The notes: generated by a model not told the origin, from the sequence alone. A stretch of DNA of 64,000 bases from Bacillus sp. HNG (GCF_003400205.1 NZ_QUQV01000009.1:1-64000); one strand, 5' to 3'; shown: positions 8,763 through 17,296, counted from the stretch's first letter. Numbers and translations: made by a program.

Positions 8763-9002
8763 ATGAAACTTTGTCTGCATTGTGAATCAGATATGCTAGT
8801 GAAAAAGAACTTTTTTATGTTCAAAATTCCAGCTGCTGTTTTATTGCTTTTAGTTCCATACGGATTCGTTATTTGTTGGCTACCATTTTTAATACCACCA
8901 AACTACGCATGTAAAAAATGCGGAAGAGAGTTTCGAAAAGTAAAAGAGGTAGACTGGCTTGAATACGAAAAAATGAAGCAGGAAAAAGAAGAAGGTAAAT
9001 GA
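8763..9002 (+). CDS. Small zinc-ribbon membrane protein
   Basis: A 79-residue protein with CLHC near residue 4, a hydrophobic helix at about 22-44, and CKKC at about 51-54, followed by a charged tail (KMKQEKEEGK). The paired CxxC motifs suggest a zinc ribbon split by a membrane hairpin. It has a good site (aaggagag) and lies 11 bp after the MFS gene, so it is the last clear gene of the operon. I do not recognise a named family. Confidence 0.7.
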   Translation: MKLCLHCESDMLVKKNFFMFKIPAAVLLLLVPYGFVICWLPFLIPPNYACKKCGREFRKVKEVDWLEYEKMKQEKEEGK

Positions 9003-9003
9003 C

Positions 9004-9141
9004 ATGATGTATGTTGGGGTTGTCTTTGCTCTAGCACTCATACGTTGGGAACAAAATGAATTAAATCTTTAAACCTTTCTAGTAGAAGTAATTATTGTAT
9101 GTATCTTCATTTTTCTTTTCAAGTTAATCGTCTTTTATTAA
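9004..9141 (+). pseudogene. Small membrane ORF split by an in-frame TAA
   Basis: An ATG one base after the stop of the previous gene opens a frame that reads MMYVGVVFALALIRWEQNEL up to codon 22, stops at TAA (9070-9072), and in the same frame continues for 22 codons as a hydrophobic helix (VEVIIVCIFIFLFKLIVFY) to a double stop at 9139. Together they look like one ~45-residue two-helix membrane protein with a nonsense change. A single C-to-T change (CAA to TAA) would explain it. Alternatively a 22-residue peptide is made, or the likeness is chance. Confidence 0.35.
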
Positions 9142-9210
9142 TAGATGGTTTGGAATGAATCAATTGGGAATGTTGAATTAACAAGGTTTAAAGTTCAAGA
9201 AAATAGTAAC

Positions 9211-9246
9211 AAAACAACGGAAGCCATCTACCCCCGTTGTTTTTTG
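9211..9246 (+). terminator. Rho-independent terminator
   Basis: aaacaacgg (9212-9220) pairs with ccgttgttt (9234-9242) and is followed by a T tract. It ends the hydrolase-VOC-MFS operon and overlaps the end of the converging minus-strand small gene. Confidence 0.85.
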
Positions 9247-9398
9247 TTTTCCGCAATCGATTGTTTAATCAAAGCCTTGCTGCACATAACAATCCCAGTC
9301 AAAAACGCTGCAAGGGTGTAACCAAAGGGCAAGTAAAAAAAGCAAATCAGGGTTGAGACAAACAACCAAATCAACCAAAAGAGTAGCTCTTTATTCAT
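9228..9398 (-). CDS. Small membrane protein coupled to spoIIP
   Basis: A 56-residue frame on the minus strand. Its ATG overlaps the last codons of the spoIIP gene (ATGAATAA contains both start and stop), a classic coupling arrangement. It has two hydrophobic stretches (FWLIWLFVSTLICFFYLPFG, then LAAFLTGIVMC) and a basic tail ending NKKQRG. There is no independent ribosome binding site, so it would depend on translation of spoIIP. No family recognised. Coupling to a sporulation gene hints at mother-cell or forespore expression. Confidence 0.6.
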   Translation of the reverse strand: MNKELLFWLIWLFVSTLICFFYLPFGYTLAAFLTGIVMCSKALIKQSIAENKKQRG

Positions 9399-10542
9399 GA
9401 GAGGCGTTCACTTTTTCTGCATCGATAATGTGTTCACTTATCACTTTCGCAAGTGCCTCAACCGTATTTTTTAATTCCTTCATATCATTATCGACTCCAC
9501 CGATTTCAATGAGAATGGAGTTCTCCGCTAGATCTTGATTATATACTCCATTTCCTTGATTCAGTCCCTTCGCAACCACACCCCGACTAATTCCAGGAAA
9601 CTGCGATTCGATTGCCTTGTCTAGAGATTCAGCTAATGCATAACTTTGTTCAAAATGACTACTTGCTTTTCCGACAACAAAAAAGACTTTTGCATATGGT
9701 TTATTGTTGATTGAAACAGTTGTCACATCTTTTCGCATACTATCACGGTGTAGATCGATTAAAAAGTCAATATCAGAGTTACTTGCCATTGCCGATTGAA
9801 CGATTCCTCGTGAGATTGCATAAGATTGGGTGGTATCCCAGCCTTTTTTCTTCAATTCCTGTCCAATATTCGTAGTATCAACAACAGAACCAATTCCGTA
9901 TTTTTCTAGCTCCTTACCAAGTAGGTCGCCAACAAGTGTAATGTTTGTTTTAGAGTCCACCGCTTTATTCATATCAGGGTCGCCTGTAAGCCCAAGAAGC
10001 GGAAGGTAGGATTCATAACTATGTGAGTGATAAATAAGCACCTTTCTATCGGTTGCTAGATTGACTGGTGGTGTTTTCGGATCTTCCTTATTTAGTTCTT
10101 CCAATTCCTTCTGCGCCATTTCCCTTTCCTGCAGTAAATCATCTAAAGGAGGTGCTGATTCGTATGGAAGATTGGTATAATTTGTGCCATCCCTAGAAAT
10201 CAGAATTTCGGTATGGTACATCGATAATCCAGGGAGTTCATTACCGAAAAAACTTCGTAAATCCCCATACTTAAATTGAAGGGTTGATTCTACCAACATT
10301 TTGGTGATAGATTCTGGTTCTTCACTTAAGGTTTGTCCGAAATAAGCATTCTCAAATCCAAGCAGTTTAACAAAAGCATCGGTCGGAAGAGTTCGAATGT
10401 TACTATCAAATTGACGAAAATTAATCCATTCTTTTTTAACAGAGGATATGCTTGAAGCAGCTACGAAACATATGAATACCGTTAAGATAAACATAAAGGC
10501 AATTCTTGAAATAAAAATTGGCCCATATTCAGTACTTTTCAT
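9391..10542 (-). CDS. spoIIP: Stage II sporulation protein P (peptidoglycan amidase/endopeptidase)
   Basis: A 383-residue protein with an N-terminal signal anchor (FMFILTVFICFVAASSI) and a C-terminal amidase_3-type SpoIIP domain starting near 165 (VLIYHSHSYESYLP, then LIDLHRDS and ILIEIGGVDND). The His and Glu ligands for zinc are present in these motifs. SpoIIP works with SpoIID and SpoIIM to thin septal peptidoglycan and drive forespore engulfment. It is not next to gpr here, where the standard B. subtilis copy lies, so it may be a paralog. A 56-residue membrane gene is coupled downstream. Confidence 0.9.
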   Translation of the reverse strand: MKSTEYGPIFISRIAFMFILTVFICFVAASSISSVKKEWINFRQFDSNIRTLPTDAFVKLLGFENAYFGQTLSEEPESITKMLVESTLQFKYGDLRSFFGNELPGLSMYHTEILISRDGTNYTNLPYESAPPLDDLLQEREMAQKELEELNKEDPKTPPVNLATDRKVLIYHSHSYESYLPLLGLTGDPDMNKAVDSKTNITLVGDLLGKELEKYGIGSVVDTTNIGQELKKKGWDTTQSYAISRGIVQSAMASNSDIDFLIDLHRDSMRKDVTTVSINNKPYAKVFFVVGKASSHFEQSYALAESLDKAIESQFPGISRGVVAKGLNQGNGVYNQDLAENSILIEIGGVDNDMKELKNTVEALAKVISEHIIDAEKVNASHE

Positions 10543-10610
10543 GATATCCGTCCTTTATGTCTTTTGGACATATATATGAGGAAGAGGACCAAAATAGAAT
10601 CTTTCAAATG

Positions 10611-10637
10611 AAAAAAGCATGGTGCACCCATGCTTTG
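10611..10637 (-). terminator. Terminator of the VOC gene
   Basis: agcatgg (10616-10622) and ccatgct (10628-10634) form a perfect stem with a short loop; on the minus strand it is followed by a T tract. It ends the VOC gene just downstream of its stop codon. Confidence 0.8.
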
Positions 10638-10647
10638 TCTATGTATC

Positions 10648-11037
10648 TTATTTATCTTCTCTTAACAAATACTCATTTCCATCTTGATCATAGAAGGAGA
10701 ACATCGTGCCGAACGGCAATCTCAGCATTTCCCCGACCTTTACGTCATTTTGCTTCATTTTTTCATAAGCTGCATCAATGTCAGTAGTGCTGAAAAGAAC
10801 GGATGGATGTGAAACCTTTGATGGGTCATGCTGTTCCATAGCCGCCTTTGAATATAGAACCAATGTTGTGAACTCATCTTCACCACTAGGTCCAACCTCA
10901 ATCCAGAAAAAGTCAGGCCCCATTGGTTGTTCCAACTTTAAAACAAAACCAAGTTTGTTGACCCAGAAGTCTTTAGCTTGTTCTTGGTCTTCGACATAAA
11001 CCGTAATTTTTCCAATTTTATTAATCAATGTTATCAC
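10648..11037 (-). CDS. VOC family protein
   Basis: A 129-residue vicinal oxygen chelate protein: GKITVYVEDQEQAKDFWVNK at the N terminus and FYDQDGNEYLLRED at the C terminus, each belonging to one half of the fold. It resembles the PhnB/glyoxalase-like single-domain proteins common in Bacillus. It stands between yitT-like and spoIIP genes on the same strand but has its own terminator. No substrate can be assigned. Confidence 0.85.
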   Translation of the reverse strand: MITLINKIGKITVYVEDQEQAKDFWVNKLGFVLKLEQPMGPDFFWIEVGPSGEDEFTTLVLYSKAAMEQHDPSKVSHPSVLFSTTDIDAAYEKMKQNDVKVGEMLRLPFGTMFSFYDQDGNEYLLREDK

Positions 11038-11068
11038 CCATTATCTTTAGATTGTAAAGATTTACTCT

Positions 11069-11959
11069 TTAATGTCCCTCACCGTTACCGAAATTACTAC
11101 CCGTTACATCTGCCATATTTTCGATTGCAATTAATGCACTTGGGTCAATTTCATGTGCAATTTCCCTTAGTGTAGAGAGTTCAATCCGGCTGACGATTGT
11201 ATAAATAATTTTTCTGGGTTCATTTGTGTAGGCCCCTTCACCATGAATAAAGGTAATTCCACGACCTAGAACCTTGTTCAATTCAGTAGCAAGCACATCA
11301 GGCGTGTCTGAAATAATCGTTACTGATTTTAATTCCTCGATACCTTCAACCACAATATCAATCATTTTAAACGCGATGTAATAAGTAATAATGGAGTACA
11401 TGGCTGTTTCCCAACTGAATACGAGTAAGGCAGCAAGGATAAAAATAAACACATTCATGATCATAACCGTTTGTCCAACAGACACTGGGCGCTTCTTACT
11501 CACAATGATGGCCAAAATTTCAGTACCATCCAATGCCCCACCAGTCCGAATGACTAACCCGACACCTGTACCTAAAATAACCGCGCCAATCACTGTTGCT
11601 AAAAATAAATCATTTGTTACAGGTTCAAAATGATGTAAATACGCAGTAAATGCTGATAAAACTAAAACTCCAAATAACGTATGTAAAGTAAACTTTGTTC
11701 CCATTTTTCGATATCCAAGAAACAGGAACGGGATATTTAAAACAATCAGAAAGATACTCATCGGAACACCAAATATCTTTGATGCTATGATGGAAAGACC
11801 AATTACCCCACCATCCAAAATATTATTTGGTACTAAAAAAAGTTCCAACCCAAAGCCCGCGATAAGAGCCCCGATGGTAATCATAATAAGCTGTTTAATC
11901 TCTGTTAACACCCGTTTTTTCTTTGTTTTTACCACAAAAACCAAGCCTTTCAATTTCAA
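11069..11959 (-). CDS. YitT family membrane protein (DUF161-DUF2179)
   Basis: A 296-residue protein with five to six membrane helices (residues 20-190; GLELFLVPNNILDGGVIGLS is a family signature) and a soluble C-terminal DUF2179 domain (about 215-290, ITFIHGEGAYTNEPRKIIYT). The role of the family is not settled; members are often assumed to be transporters. The listed start is a TTG; a GTG nine codons later with a possible AAAGG site is an alternative. Confidence 0.88.
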   Translation of the reverse strand: MKLKGLVFVVKTKKKRVLTEIKQLIMITIGALIAGFGLELFLVPNNILDGGVIGLSIIASKIFGVPMSIFLIVLNIPFLFLGYRKMGTKFTLHTLFGVLVLSAFTAYLHHFEPVTNDLFLATVIGAVILGTGVGLVIRTGGALDGTEILAIIVSKKRPVSVGQTVMIMNVFIFILAALLVFSWETAMYSIITYYIAFKMIDIVVEGIEELKSVTIISDTPDVLATELNKVLGRGITFIHGEGAYTNEPRKIIYTIVSRIELSTLREIAHEIDPSALIAIENMADVTGSNFGNGEGH

Positions 11960-12075
11960 GATAGAATTTCCTTTTTAATATTACCATAAATCATAGGTTT
12001 GCTTACAATTTTAGAAGGAAATTACTACCTTTATGTGGAAAATAGTATAAAGATTAGTTGTGCAAGGGGTGGGGT

Positions 12076-12534
12076 ATGGGAGATTACACTAGAGAAATTA
12101 GAAAATGAATTGGAAATAGACTTTTCATTTTGGTTGGTTCTACAATAATCGTAAAAGACCATGAAGATAAAATCCTTTTACAGCATCGGTCAGATACTCA
12201 CGAATGGGGTTTGCCAGGTGGTGCAATGGATCCTGGAGAAAGCCTTGAGGAGACAGCGAAAAGAGAATTATTCGAAGAAACTGGACTAGTTGCCAAAAAA
12301 TATAAACACATTGATACGTTATCTGGTAAGGAACTTTACTTTAAATATCCAAATGGTGATGAAGTCTATAATGTGATCGCGTTATTTATAGCAAGTGAAA
12401 TAAGTGGTGAGTTAAAAGCAAACGATGGAGAAAGCTTAGACCTTCGATTCTTTTCAACAGAAGAAATTCCAAACAATTTGGATGAGAGGGCAAGGATCAT
12501 TATAGAGAAGCATTTGAAACAAGGAGCAGAATAA
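12076..12534 (+). pseudogene. Nudix hydrolase with an in-frame TGA at codon 11
   Basis: ATG at 12076 has a strong site (aaggggtgggg) and reads MGDYTREIRK, then TGA at 12106-12108, then IGNRLFILVGSTIIV and a complete Nudix domain (GGAMDPGESLEETAKRELFE, ETG). The intact relative at 59474 starts MGYIEELRKVVGHR and aligns through the stop, which shows that the opening ten codons belong to the gene. Translation could only restart at a TTG at 12130, which has no ribosome binding site. The gene is probably inactive or read through. The methyltransferase ATG directly follows its stop. Confidence 0.75.
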
Positions 12535-13308
12535 ATGAACCAAATTGACAACTTTGAGGAGTACGAGGATCCGTTTCTTTATGACAAAGAAAACGATTCT
12601 TTCCAAGACGACGTTAACTTTTTACAAAAATGGGCTACAAAAGTGAGCGGCCCAATCATTGATTTAGCGTGTGGAACAGGTCGAGCAACCATACCCCTGG
12701 CACAAGCGGGACACTCCCTTATTGGGGTAGATATACATAATGGCATGCTTACTCAAGCAAAAAGAAAAACAGAAACGACGACCCTAAACATCGAGTGGGT
12801 TGAACAGGATTGCACAAAGCTTCAATTAGGTGTAAAAAGTCCGTTCATTTATATGGTAGGAAACTCTTTTCAGCATTTTCTTACGAACGAAGCTCAAGAC
12901 CAATTGCTTCAATCCGTGTATAACCACCTTGAAAAAGGGGGGATATTCATCTTCGGTACGAGGTTTCCAAGTCCAGATGAATTGCTTCAACCTTCTACTG
13001 AAGAGTATTGGCGAAGTTACAAGAATGAAAACGGAAAATTAGTAGATGTGTACACGATTAGTAACTATAACACGATTCAACAGGTTCAACACTACATAAC
13101 CATTAGAAGACAAAGAGATGCCTGTGGCAAAATGATGGATGAAAAGAAAACCAATATCAAATTGCGATATGTATTCCCACAAGAAATGGATAGACTTCTA
13201 AAAGGAAACGGATTTGAGATAGTAGGAGTTTACAAGGATTGGAACGAAACACCGCTGACAGAAGACAGCCAGCAAATAATCTATGTATGTAGAAAGGCTT
13301 ACGAGTAA
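12535..13308 (+). CDS. Class I SAM-dependent methyltransferase
   Basis: A 257-residue protein with the Rossmann-type methyltransferase motif I IIDLACGTGRATIPLAQAGH at about 42-61, followed by the acidic GVDIH at the end of strand 2 and a motif IV region (FIYMVGNSFQHF). It starts immediately after the stop codon of the broken Nudix gene, with its ribosome binding site inside that gene (acaaggagc), so the two form an operon. The substrate is unknown. Confidence 0.88.
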   Translation: MNQIDNFEEYEDPFLYDKENDSFQDDVNFLQKWATKVSGPIIDLACGTGRATIPLAQAGHSLIGVDIHNGMLTQAKRKTETTTLNIEWVEQDCTKLQLGVKSPFIYMVGNSFQHFLTNEAQDQLLQSVYNHLEKGGIFIFGTRFPSPDELLQPSTEEYWRSYKNENGKLVDVYTISNYNTIQQVQHYITIRRQRDACGKMMDEKKTNIKLRYVFPQEMDRLLKGNGFEIVGVYKDWNETPLTEDSQQIIYVCRKAYE

Positions 13309-13456
13309 TAAATAGAAATATAGTGGGTTATTCAACAAGTTCTTTTTTGATTAGGTATCTTATTAAGCCCACTTCGATAGATTTTAAAACTATTTTTTGA
13401 CACAACATTCCTCAATATTAGAAATTTTATAAGACCATCAAAAAGGAAGTGGCATA

Positions 13457-14260
13457 GTGGTCATTACGAAAAAGTTAGCACAAGCCTTAGAAACATCTGA
13501 AATTGAGGTGTTGAAATCAAGACTAACGGCGATCCAAGCAATCGAAGGAAATCCAATGGGCGTCGAAATTAAACAGTTTGGAAGGGCAACAGTCTTTTCA
13601 GTTAAGAACATTCCAGGGCCTTCTTTCAATACGGTAAAGGGGCTATCAGATGGAGATGAAAAATTCATAGAACCAATCCTACACTTTTACAAACAAAAGG
13701 ACATTCCGGTTCGATTTGAACTTACACCCGGTCATGTTTCTTCAGAATTACTTACGCACCTGAGTAACAAAGGACTGTATCAACATGACTTTCATACAAC
13801 TCTCTATTCAGAGCTTTATCCATTACCTGAGTCTGAAAACCTTTCCAAAGTCACAATCCGTGAATTAAAAAAGGATGAGTTCGCTTTGTATGCCGAAATG
13901 TATACAAAGGGTTTTGGGATGCCTTCATTCTTAAAAGATGGTGTCGCTCAAAATAATCAAGTTCTATACAACGATGAAAATTGGACTTTCTTTCTTGCAT
14001 GCATTGAGGATGAACCTGCTGGAATTGGGGTTTTATTTTCAAAAAATGGCATTGGTACTCTCGCATCCGCGACGACCTTACCAGAATTTCGTAATCAAGG
14101 TATACAAACAGCACTAATTAAGCAGCGCATGCAAAAAGCGCTGGAACAGGATTGTAGGTTATTTGTGGGTCAGGCAAAATTTGGCTCAGTCAGCCAAAAC
14201 AACATGGAACGAGCAGGCATGAGAATAGGGTATACAAAAGCAATTTGGAAAATGAACTAA
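13457..14260 (+). CDS. GNAT family N-acetyltransferase
   Basis: A 267-residue two-part protein. The C-terminal half (about 130-260) carries GNAT features, notably the acetyl-CoA loop EFRNQGIQTALI after the strand TLASATTLP. The N-terminal half (1-120) looks like a degenerate second GNAT-like domain (VRFELTPGHVSSELLTHLSN). The start is a GTG with aaaggaag upstream. It is followed at 13 bp by a VOC gene, so the two are probably co-transcribed. The acceptor is unknown. Confidence 0.82.
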   Translation: MVITKKLAQALETSEIEVLKSRLTAIQAIEGNPMGVEIKQFGRATVFSVKNIPGPSFNTVKGLSDGDEKFIEPILHFYKQKDIPVRFELTPGHVSSELLTHLSNKGLYQHDFHTTLYSELYPLPESENLSKVTIRELKKDEFALYAEMYTKGFGMPSFLKDGVAQNNQVLYNDENWTFFLACIEDEPAGIGVLFSKNGIGTLASATTLPEFRNQGIQTALIKQRMQKALEQDCRLFVGQAKFGSVSQNNMERAGMRIGYTKAIWKMN

Positions 14261-14273
14261 AGGAGAGATAAAA

Positions 14274-14618
14274 ATGGCAAGAGTTGTAGGTTTTGAAATT
14301 AGCAGTCAAGATCCTGAAAAAGCAGTTCAATTCTATTCAACCGTTTTTGGATGGGAAATGGGAGAGCCGAATTGGGGGTTTTGGCCCGTTAAAAGTACTG
14401 GTCCAGCAGAAATTCAAGGCGGAATAAGCAAAGGTCCCCATGATTATCCGCACGGCACCAGAATTCAGATTGAAGTTGATTCGATTGAAGATACAATCAC
14501 AAAAGCTGTCGATAGTGGAGCGCTGATTGTTCGTGAAAAAATGGAATTTGATAAGTTTTATTTAGCGTATTTAGTCGATCCAACTGGAGTAGGTTTTGGT
14601 CTTGTTGAGAGAAAATAA
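14274..14618 (+). CDS. VOC family protein
   Basis: A 114-residue protein of the vicinal oxygen chelate fold: RVVGFEISSQDPEKAVQFYS at the start and AYLVDPTGVGFGLVE at the end. The FGWEMGEPNWGFW segment recalls the CFP30B/YaeR-like group. A clear site (aaaggagaga) precedes the ATG. It follows the GNAT gene closely and overlaps the start of a small membrane gene. Confidence 0.85.
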   Translation: MARVVGFEISSQDPEKAVQFYSTVFGWEMGEPNWGFWPVKSTGPAEIQGGISKGPHDYPHGTRIQIEVDSIEDTITKAVDSGALIVREKMEFDKFYLAYLVDPTGVGFGLVERK

Positions 14619-14832
14619 AAAGAAAAGTTGGCGTGCAATTTTCAGAGAAAAGGCAGAGGCATTGAGGCTAAAGGAATACATCGTGAATCTGATTTTAGGA
14701 ATCGGAATTCTTTTGGTCATACATTTTATTTATGAAGGGGATGTGTATTGGCAACCGGTTCTACCGGTAGTTATAGTCGCGACAATCGTACATTCTATTT
14801 TTCTCTTTTTTAAATGGAATTGGAAAATCTAA
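14596..14832 (+). CDS. Small two-helix membrane protein
   Basis: Up to 78 residues, basic at the N terminus (RENKKKSWRAIFREK), then two hydrophobic helices (YIVNLILGIGILLVIHFIY and PVLPVVIVATIVHSIFLFF). The listed start is a TTG overlapping the VOC gene by 23 bp; other TTG codons follow at 14602 and 14605. No strong ribosome binding site decides between them. A terminator lies directly after the stop. No family recognised. Confidence 0.5.
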   Translation: MVLLRENKKKSWRAIFREKAEALRLKEYIVNLILGIGILLVIHFIYEGDVYWQPVLPVVIVATIVHSIFLFFKWNWKI

Positions 14833-14844
14833 TAGTTCATAATT

Positions 14845-14894
14845 AGAAAATGCCGCAATACATTAGAGCTTACTAGTGTATTGCGGCATTTTTA
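14845..14894. terminator. Bidirectional terminator
   Basis: aatgccgcaataca (14849-14862) pairs with tgtattgcggcatt (14877-14890), with A residues on the left and a T tract on the right. It separates converging transcription units. Confidence 0.9.
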
Positions 14895-15320
14895 GTTTTT
14901 TTCAATCCTACTAAAATAGGGACCGCATAAACCTGTTTCGTGCGTAACGACGAAAGTCCACTGAAAATGTTTATCAACAACATAAACATCAACTTCGTCC
15001 CCTAAATCACTTGTGTTCATTTTTGCTGCATGTTCAACAAGAAGCGCATAATCCCAATGCTGGTAGAAAATATAGCATTCACTCTTTGGTTCATTGTTAA
15101 AAGCGTCTTCAGCAACTGCTCCATCAAAATACTCCTTTTTTTCGTAACTAAACAAATGCCACAAATAACCGTTGCTGGAATTTAAATGAATGGCTTTTTT
15201 TTCATACTCTTTAAGATGCCCAGCAAAATGGGATTCCCACTCGCTCCGTAAGTAGGAGCCCCATTTTGGAAGTTCCCGTACCTTCATATTTTTATTTCTT
15301 AATCTATTGAAAATGTCCAT
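14892..15320 (-). CDS. DUF4275 family protein
   Basis: A 142-residue soluble protein whose core matches from memory the DUF4275 family: LWHLFSYEKKEYFDGAVAEDAF, YIFYQHWDYALLVEHAA, VYVVDKHFQWTFVVTHE and GPYFSRIEKN. The function is unknown. The ATG at 15320, with GGAGTGAT upstream, overlaps the end of the preceding membrane gene by 17 bp; an in-frame start further up at 15353 has no site. It is the last gene of a three-gene minus-strand operon. Confidence 0.7.
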   Translation of the reverse strand: MDIFNRLRNKNMKVRELPKWGSYLRSEWESHFAGHLKEYEKKAIHLNSSNGYLWHLFSYEKKEYFDGAVAEDAFNNEPKSECYIFYQHWDYALLVEHAAKMNTSDLGDEVDVYVVDKHFQWTFVVTHETGLCGPYFSRIEKN

Positions 15321-15894
15321 TAAACGTATCACTCCAATTATTAAGCCCCTCATGCTTATGCAACTTCCATAATAGGACTAGAAACATAATCTCCATGATA
15401 AGACCTACAGGAATCGTGAAAAATAAATACCCTGCCATAATGTTAGTAGAAAGATTCATTGCAAAGGTATGTGAAAGTGTGATGAGCAGCATGACTGTCA
15501 TATAAATTTTAAATGTTTGCGCGCTTCGTCGGGCTAAAAAATCATCATTGGTTGCTTTGACAACCTCCATGATCAATTGAAAGACAAAGAAAACAAGTAT
15601 CAATTTTAAAATTTCAAGTAAAGATGTATAGTAATCCAAAAGAGAAGTACCAACAGATGATCCAAATTCGTTTCCAGTCGCATTCTGCTGGATAAACACA
15701 GTCGGAATGCTGATAATAATTAGACCAATTAACAGCTTTTTAAGTTTGTTACCAATGCGGTTTTCAACCGGTACCGCAGCTATTCCTGAAAAAATAAGAT
15801 AATATCCGATCGGTTCTGGTAAAATATCAACAACAAACAAATGAATTTCTAGTAAAATAAAAATATAACCCCAAAATATTCGCTTAAAATTCAT
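15304..15894 (-). CDS. Multi-pass membrane protein of unknown function
   Basis: About 196 residues with five or six hydrophobic helices (FWGYIFILLEIHLFVVDIL, IGYYLIFSGIAAV, LLIGLIIISIPTVFI, ILKLILVFFVFQLIMEVV, MTVMLLITLSHTFAM, FFTIPVGLIMEIMFLVLLW). No family is recognised. The start is either ATG 15894 or GTG 15903; both have short spacing to a GGTGAG or GAGAG stretch. It overlaps the genes on both sides (11 bp and 17 bp), pointing to a tightly coupled operon. Confidence 0.65.
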   Translation of the reverse strand: MNFKRIFWGYIFILLEIHLFVVDILPEPIGYYLIFSGIAAVPVENRIGNKLKKLLIGLIIISIPTVFIQQNATGNEFGSSVGTSLLDYYTSLLEILKLILVFFVFQLIMEVVKATNDDFLARRSAQTFKIYMTVMLLITLSHTFAMNLSTNIMAGYLFFTIPVGLIMEIMFLVLLWKLHKHEGLNNWSDTFNGHFQ

Positions 15895-16822
15895 TGGTCT
15901 CACCGCTCTCTTTTGTCTTGATGATTCGATTAATTGCCTCCTGGTCTAGATCGGGATAATCATTAATCGGAAGCTCCCTCACGAATTTTTCACCTGATTC
16001 TGTAGTTCCAAAAAGTTTGATACTAAATTGGAAATAGCTATCCCGTTCAGGGTTAAACTGCATCAAGAAACGAATCCATTCATTTTGTTTGAGATTAAGC
16101 GGGAGTAGGTCCTCATTTAGTAAAACACCAGGCAAGTCACTCCATTCCTTATCTCGTTCCTCCTCAAACCAAGTTGGTGGATTAGCACCAGTCATGAGTT
16201 TTTCAAGTTCACCCAATCTTTTTTGTTCAAGATCAACCTTTATCAGAATGTCATCAGATAATTCGTCCGCAAATGGAATCTCAACTTTCTCAATACTTAT
16301 TGGCTGTAAAACAACCATTGATTCCTCTTCACGATGCTGGTTACTGCTCGAACCTATTCGGGTCTCTAACACATTTGGGTTCTCCATTCTTTTATGAAGA
16401 ATGACCTTGCCGATATTCGCTTGTACAGTTTTACCATCCGAAAAATGAACCTCCATTTCTGAAAACGATAGTGGACCGTCACCCTCAAATTCAGATGGTA
16501 TTGAAACATAAACTGATTTTAAATAATGGTGAATATATTCCTGTTCAAATTGAGGTGCTTGCGACTCCCACATAAAATCAACATTTGAATCAGCATAGGC
16601 TTCTACTCCATCAATTCGTACAAAATTGACATAGGATGGGTCCGATTTATTCGTTAAATAATAGAAAGCAAGTGCCGTCTCATCTTCTTCATTCATAGTG
16701 AGTTCATAAAAATGCTCCAAAAATATGGGTGCGTCCAACTGCTTGGTATGAAAATAAATATAATTTCCGATATAGCTAAGGATGATGACAAAAATACTCG
16801 CCCAGAATATTTTCTCCTTCAA
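15884..16822 (-). CDS. Membrane-anchored extracytoplasmic protein, unknown
   Basis: A 312-residue protein with one N-terminal membrane helix (KIFWASIFVIILSYIGNYIYF) and a long outside domain rich in acidic residues and beta strands (SVYVSIPSEFEG, EMEVHFSDGKTVQANIGKVI). Reading upstream to 16978 is possible, but TTG at 16822 with GGGGG eight bases before it gives the usual short cytoplasmic start before the helix. First gene of an operon with a polytopic membrane protein and a DUF4275 protein. No family recognised. Confidence 0.65.
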   Translation of the reverse strand: MKEKIFWASIFVIILSYIGNYIYFHTKQLDAPIFLEHFYELTMNEEDETALAFYYLTNKSDPSYVNFVRIDGVEAYADSNVDFMWESQAPQFEQEYIHHYLKSVYVSIPSEFEGDGPLSFSEMEVHFSDGKTVQANIGKVILHKRMENPNVLETRIGSSSNQHREEESMVVLQPISIEKVEIPFADELSDDILIKVDLEQKRLGELEKLMTGANPPTWFEEERDKEWSDLPGVLLNEDLLPLNLKQNEWIRFLMQFNPERDSYFQFSIKLFGTTESGEKFVRELPINDYPDLDQEAINRIIKTKESGETNEF

Positions 16823-16977
16823 ATAAAAACCCCCAATTCTAAAAACCTCTAACTCTATTTTACCATCTGACAATGGAATATTTTTTACGAATTTCAAGTT
16901 TTTTGAAAATGTGAGATAATGGAATAAAAATACAGACCGTCTTATTTGATCTAGGGGGAAAAGGGGGAGTTGGGACA

Positions 16978-17172
16978 TTGTTTTACGATAGTTTCAGTAC
17001 TGTCATTTATATGTTGCTAATTTGGTGGGGCGTGTTTTTGGTTTTTCAACGGATCAATAACCGCTATCCAAAAAGCAATCCGTGGAAGAAGGATATTATT
17101 CTAACTTTCATACAATCTGTAGTCGTCACGCTTTTACTCCCAGTTATTGTGATGTTAGTTAGACAATTCTAG
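16978..17172 (+). CDS. Small two-helix membrane protein
   Basis: A 64-residue frame starting at TTG with gggggag nine bases upstream. It has two hydrophobic helices (VIYMLLIWWGVFLVF and VVVTLLLPVIVMLV) joined by a basic loop (RINNRYPKSNPWKKD). It is divergent from the operon at 15884-16822 and is followed by its own terminator. No family recognised. Confidence 0.6.
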   Translation: MFYDSFSTVIYMLLIWWGVFLVFQRINNRYPKSNPWKKDIILTFIQSVVVTLLLPVIVMLVRQF

Positions 17173-17177
17173 CCTAG

Positions 17178-17216
17178 CGTAGGAGTCATTTTCTTCGGAA
17201 AGCGACTCCTTTTTCA
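17178..17216 (+). terminator. Rho-independent terminator
   Basis: aggagtc and gactcct form the outer stem, ttttc and ggaaa an inner stem, and a short T tract follows. It ends the 64-residue membrane protein gene. Confidence 0.75.
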
Positions 17217-17296
17217 TATTAATTCTAAATAAGTGCGATAACTTCGAAGCGAGAACGTCTAATGGTATAGAAGGCAAAATAAATTGGGGAGAAAAT

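Noticed and set aside
13320-13440. Long-loop inverted repeat (gtgggtta / ttaagcccac)
   Set aside because: The loop is over 30 bases and no T tract follows; weak as terminator or operator.
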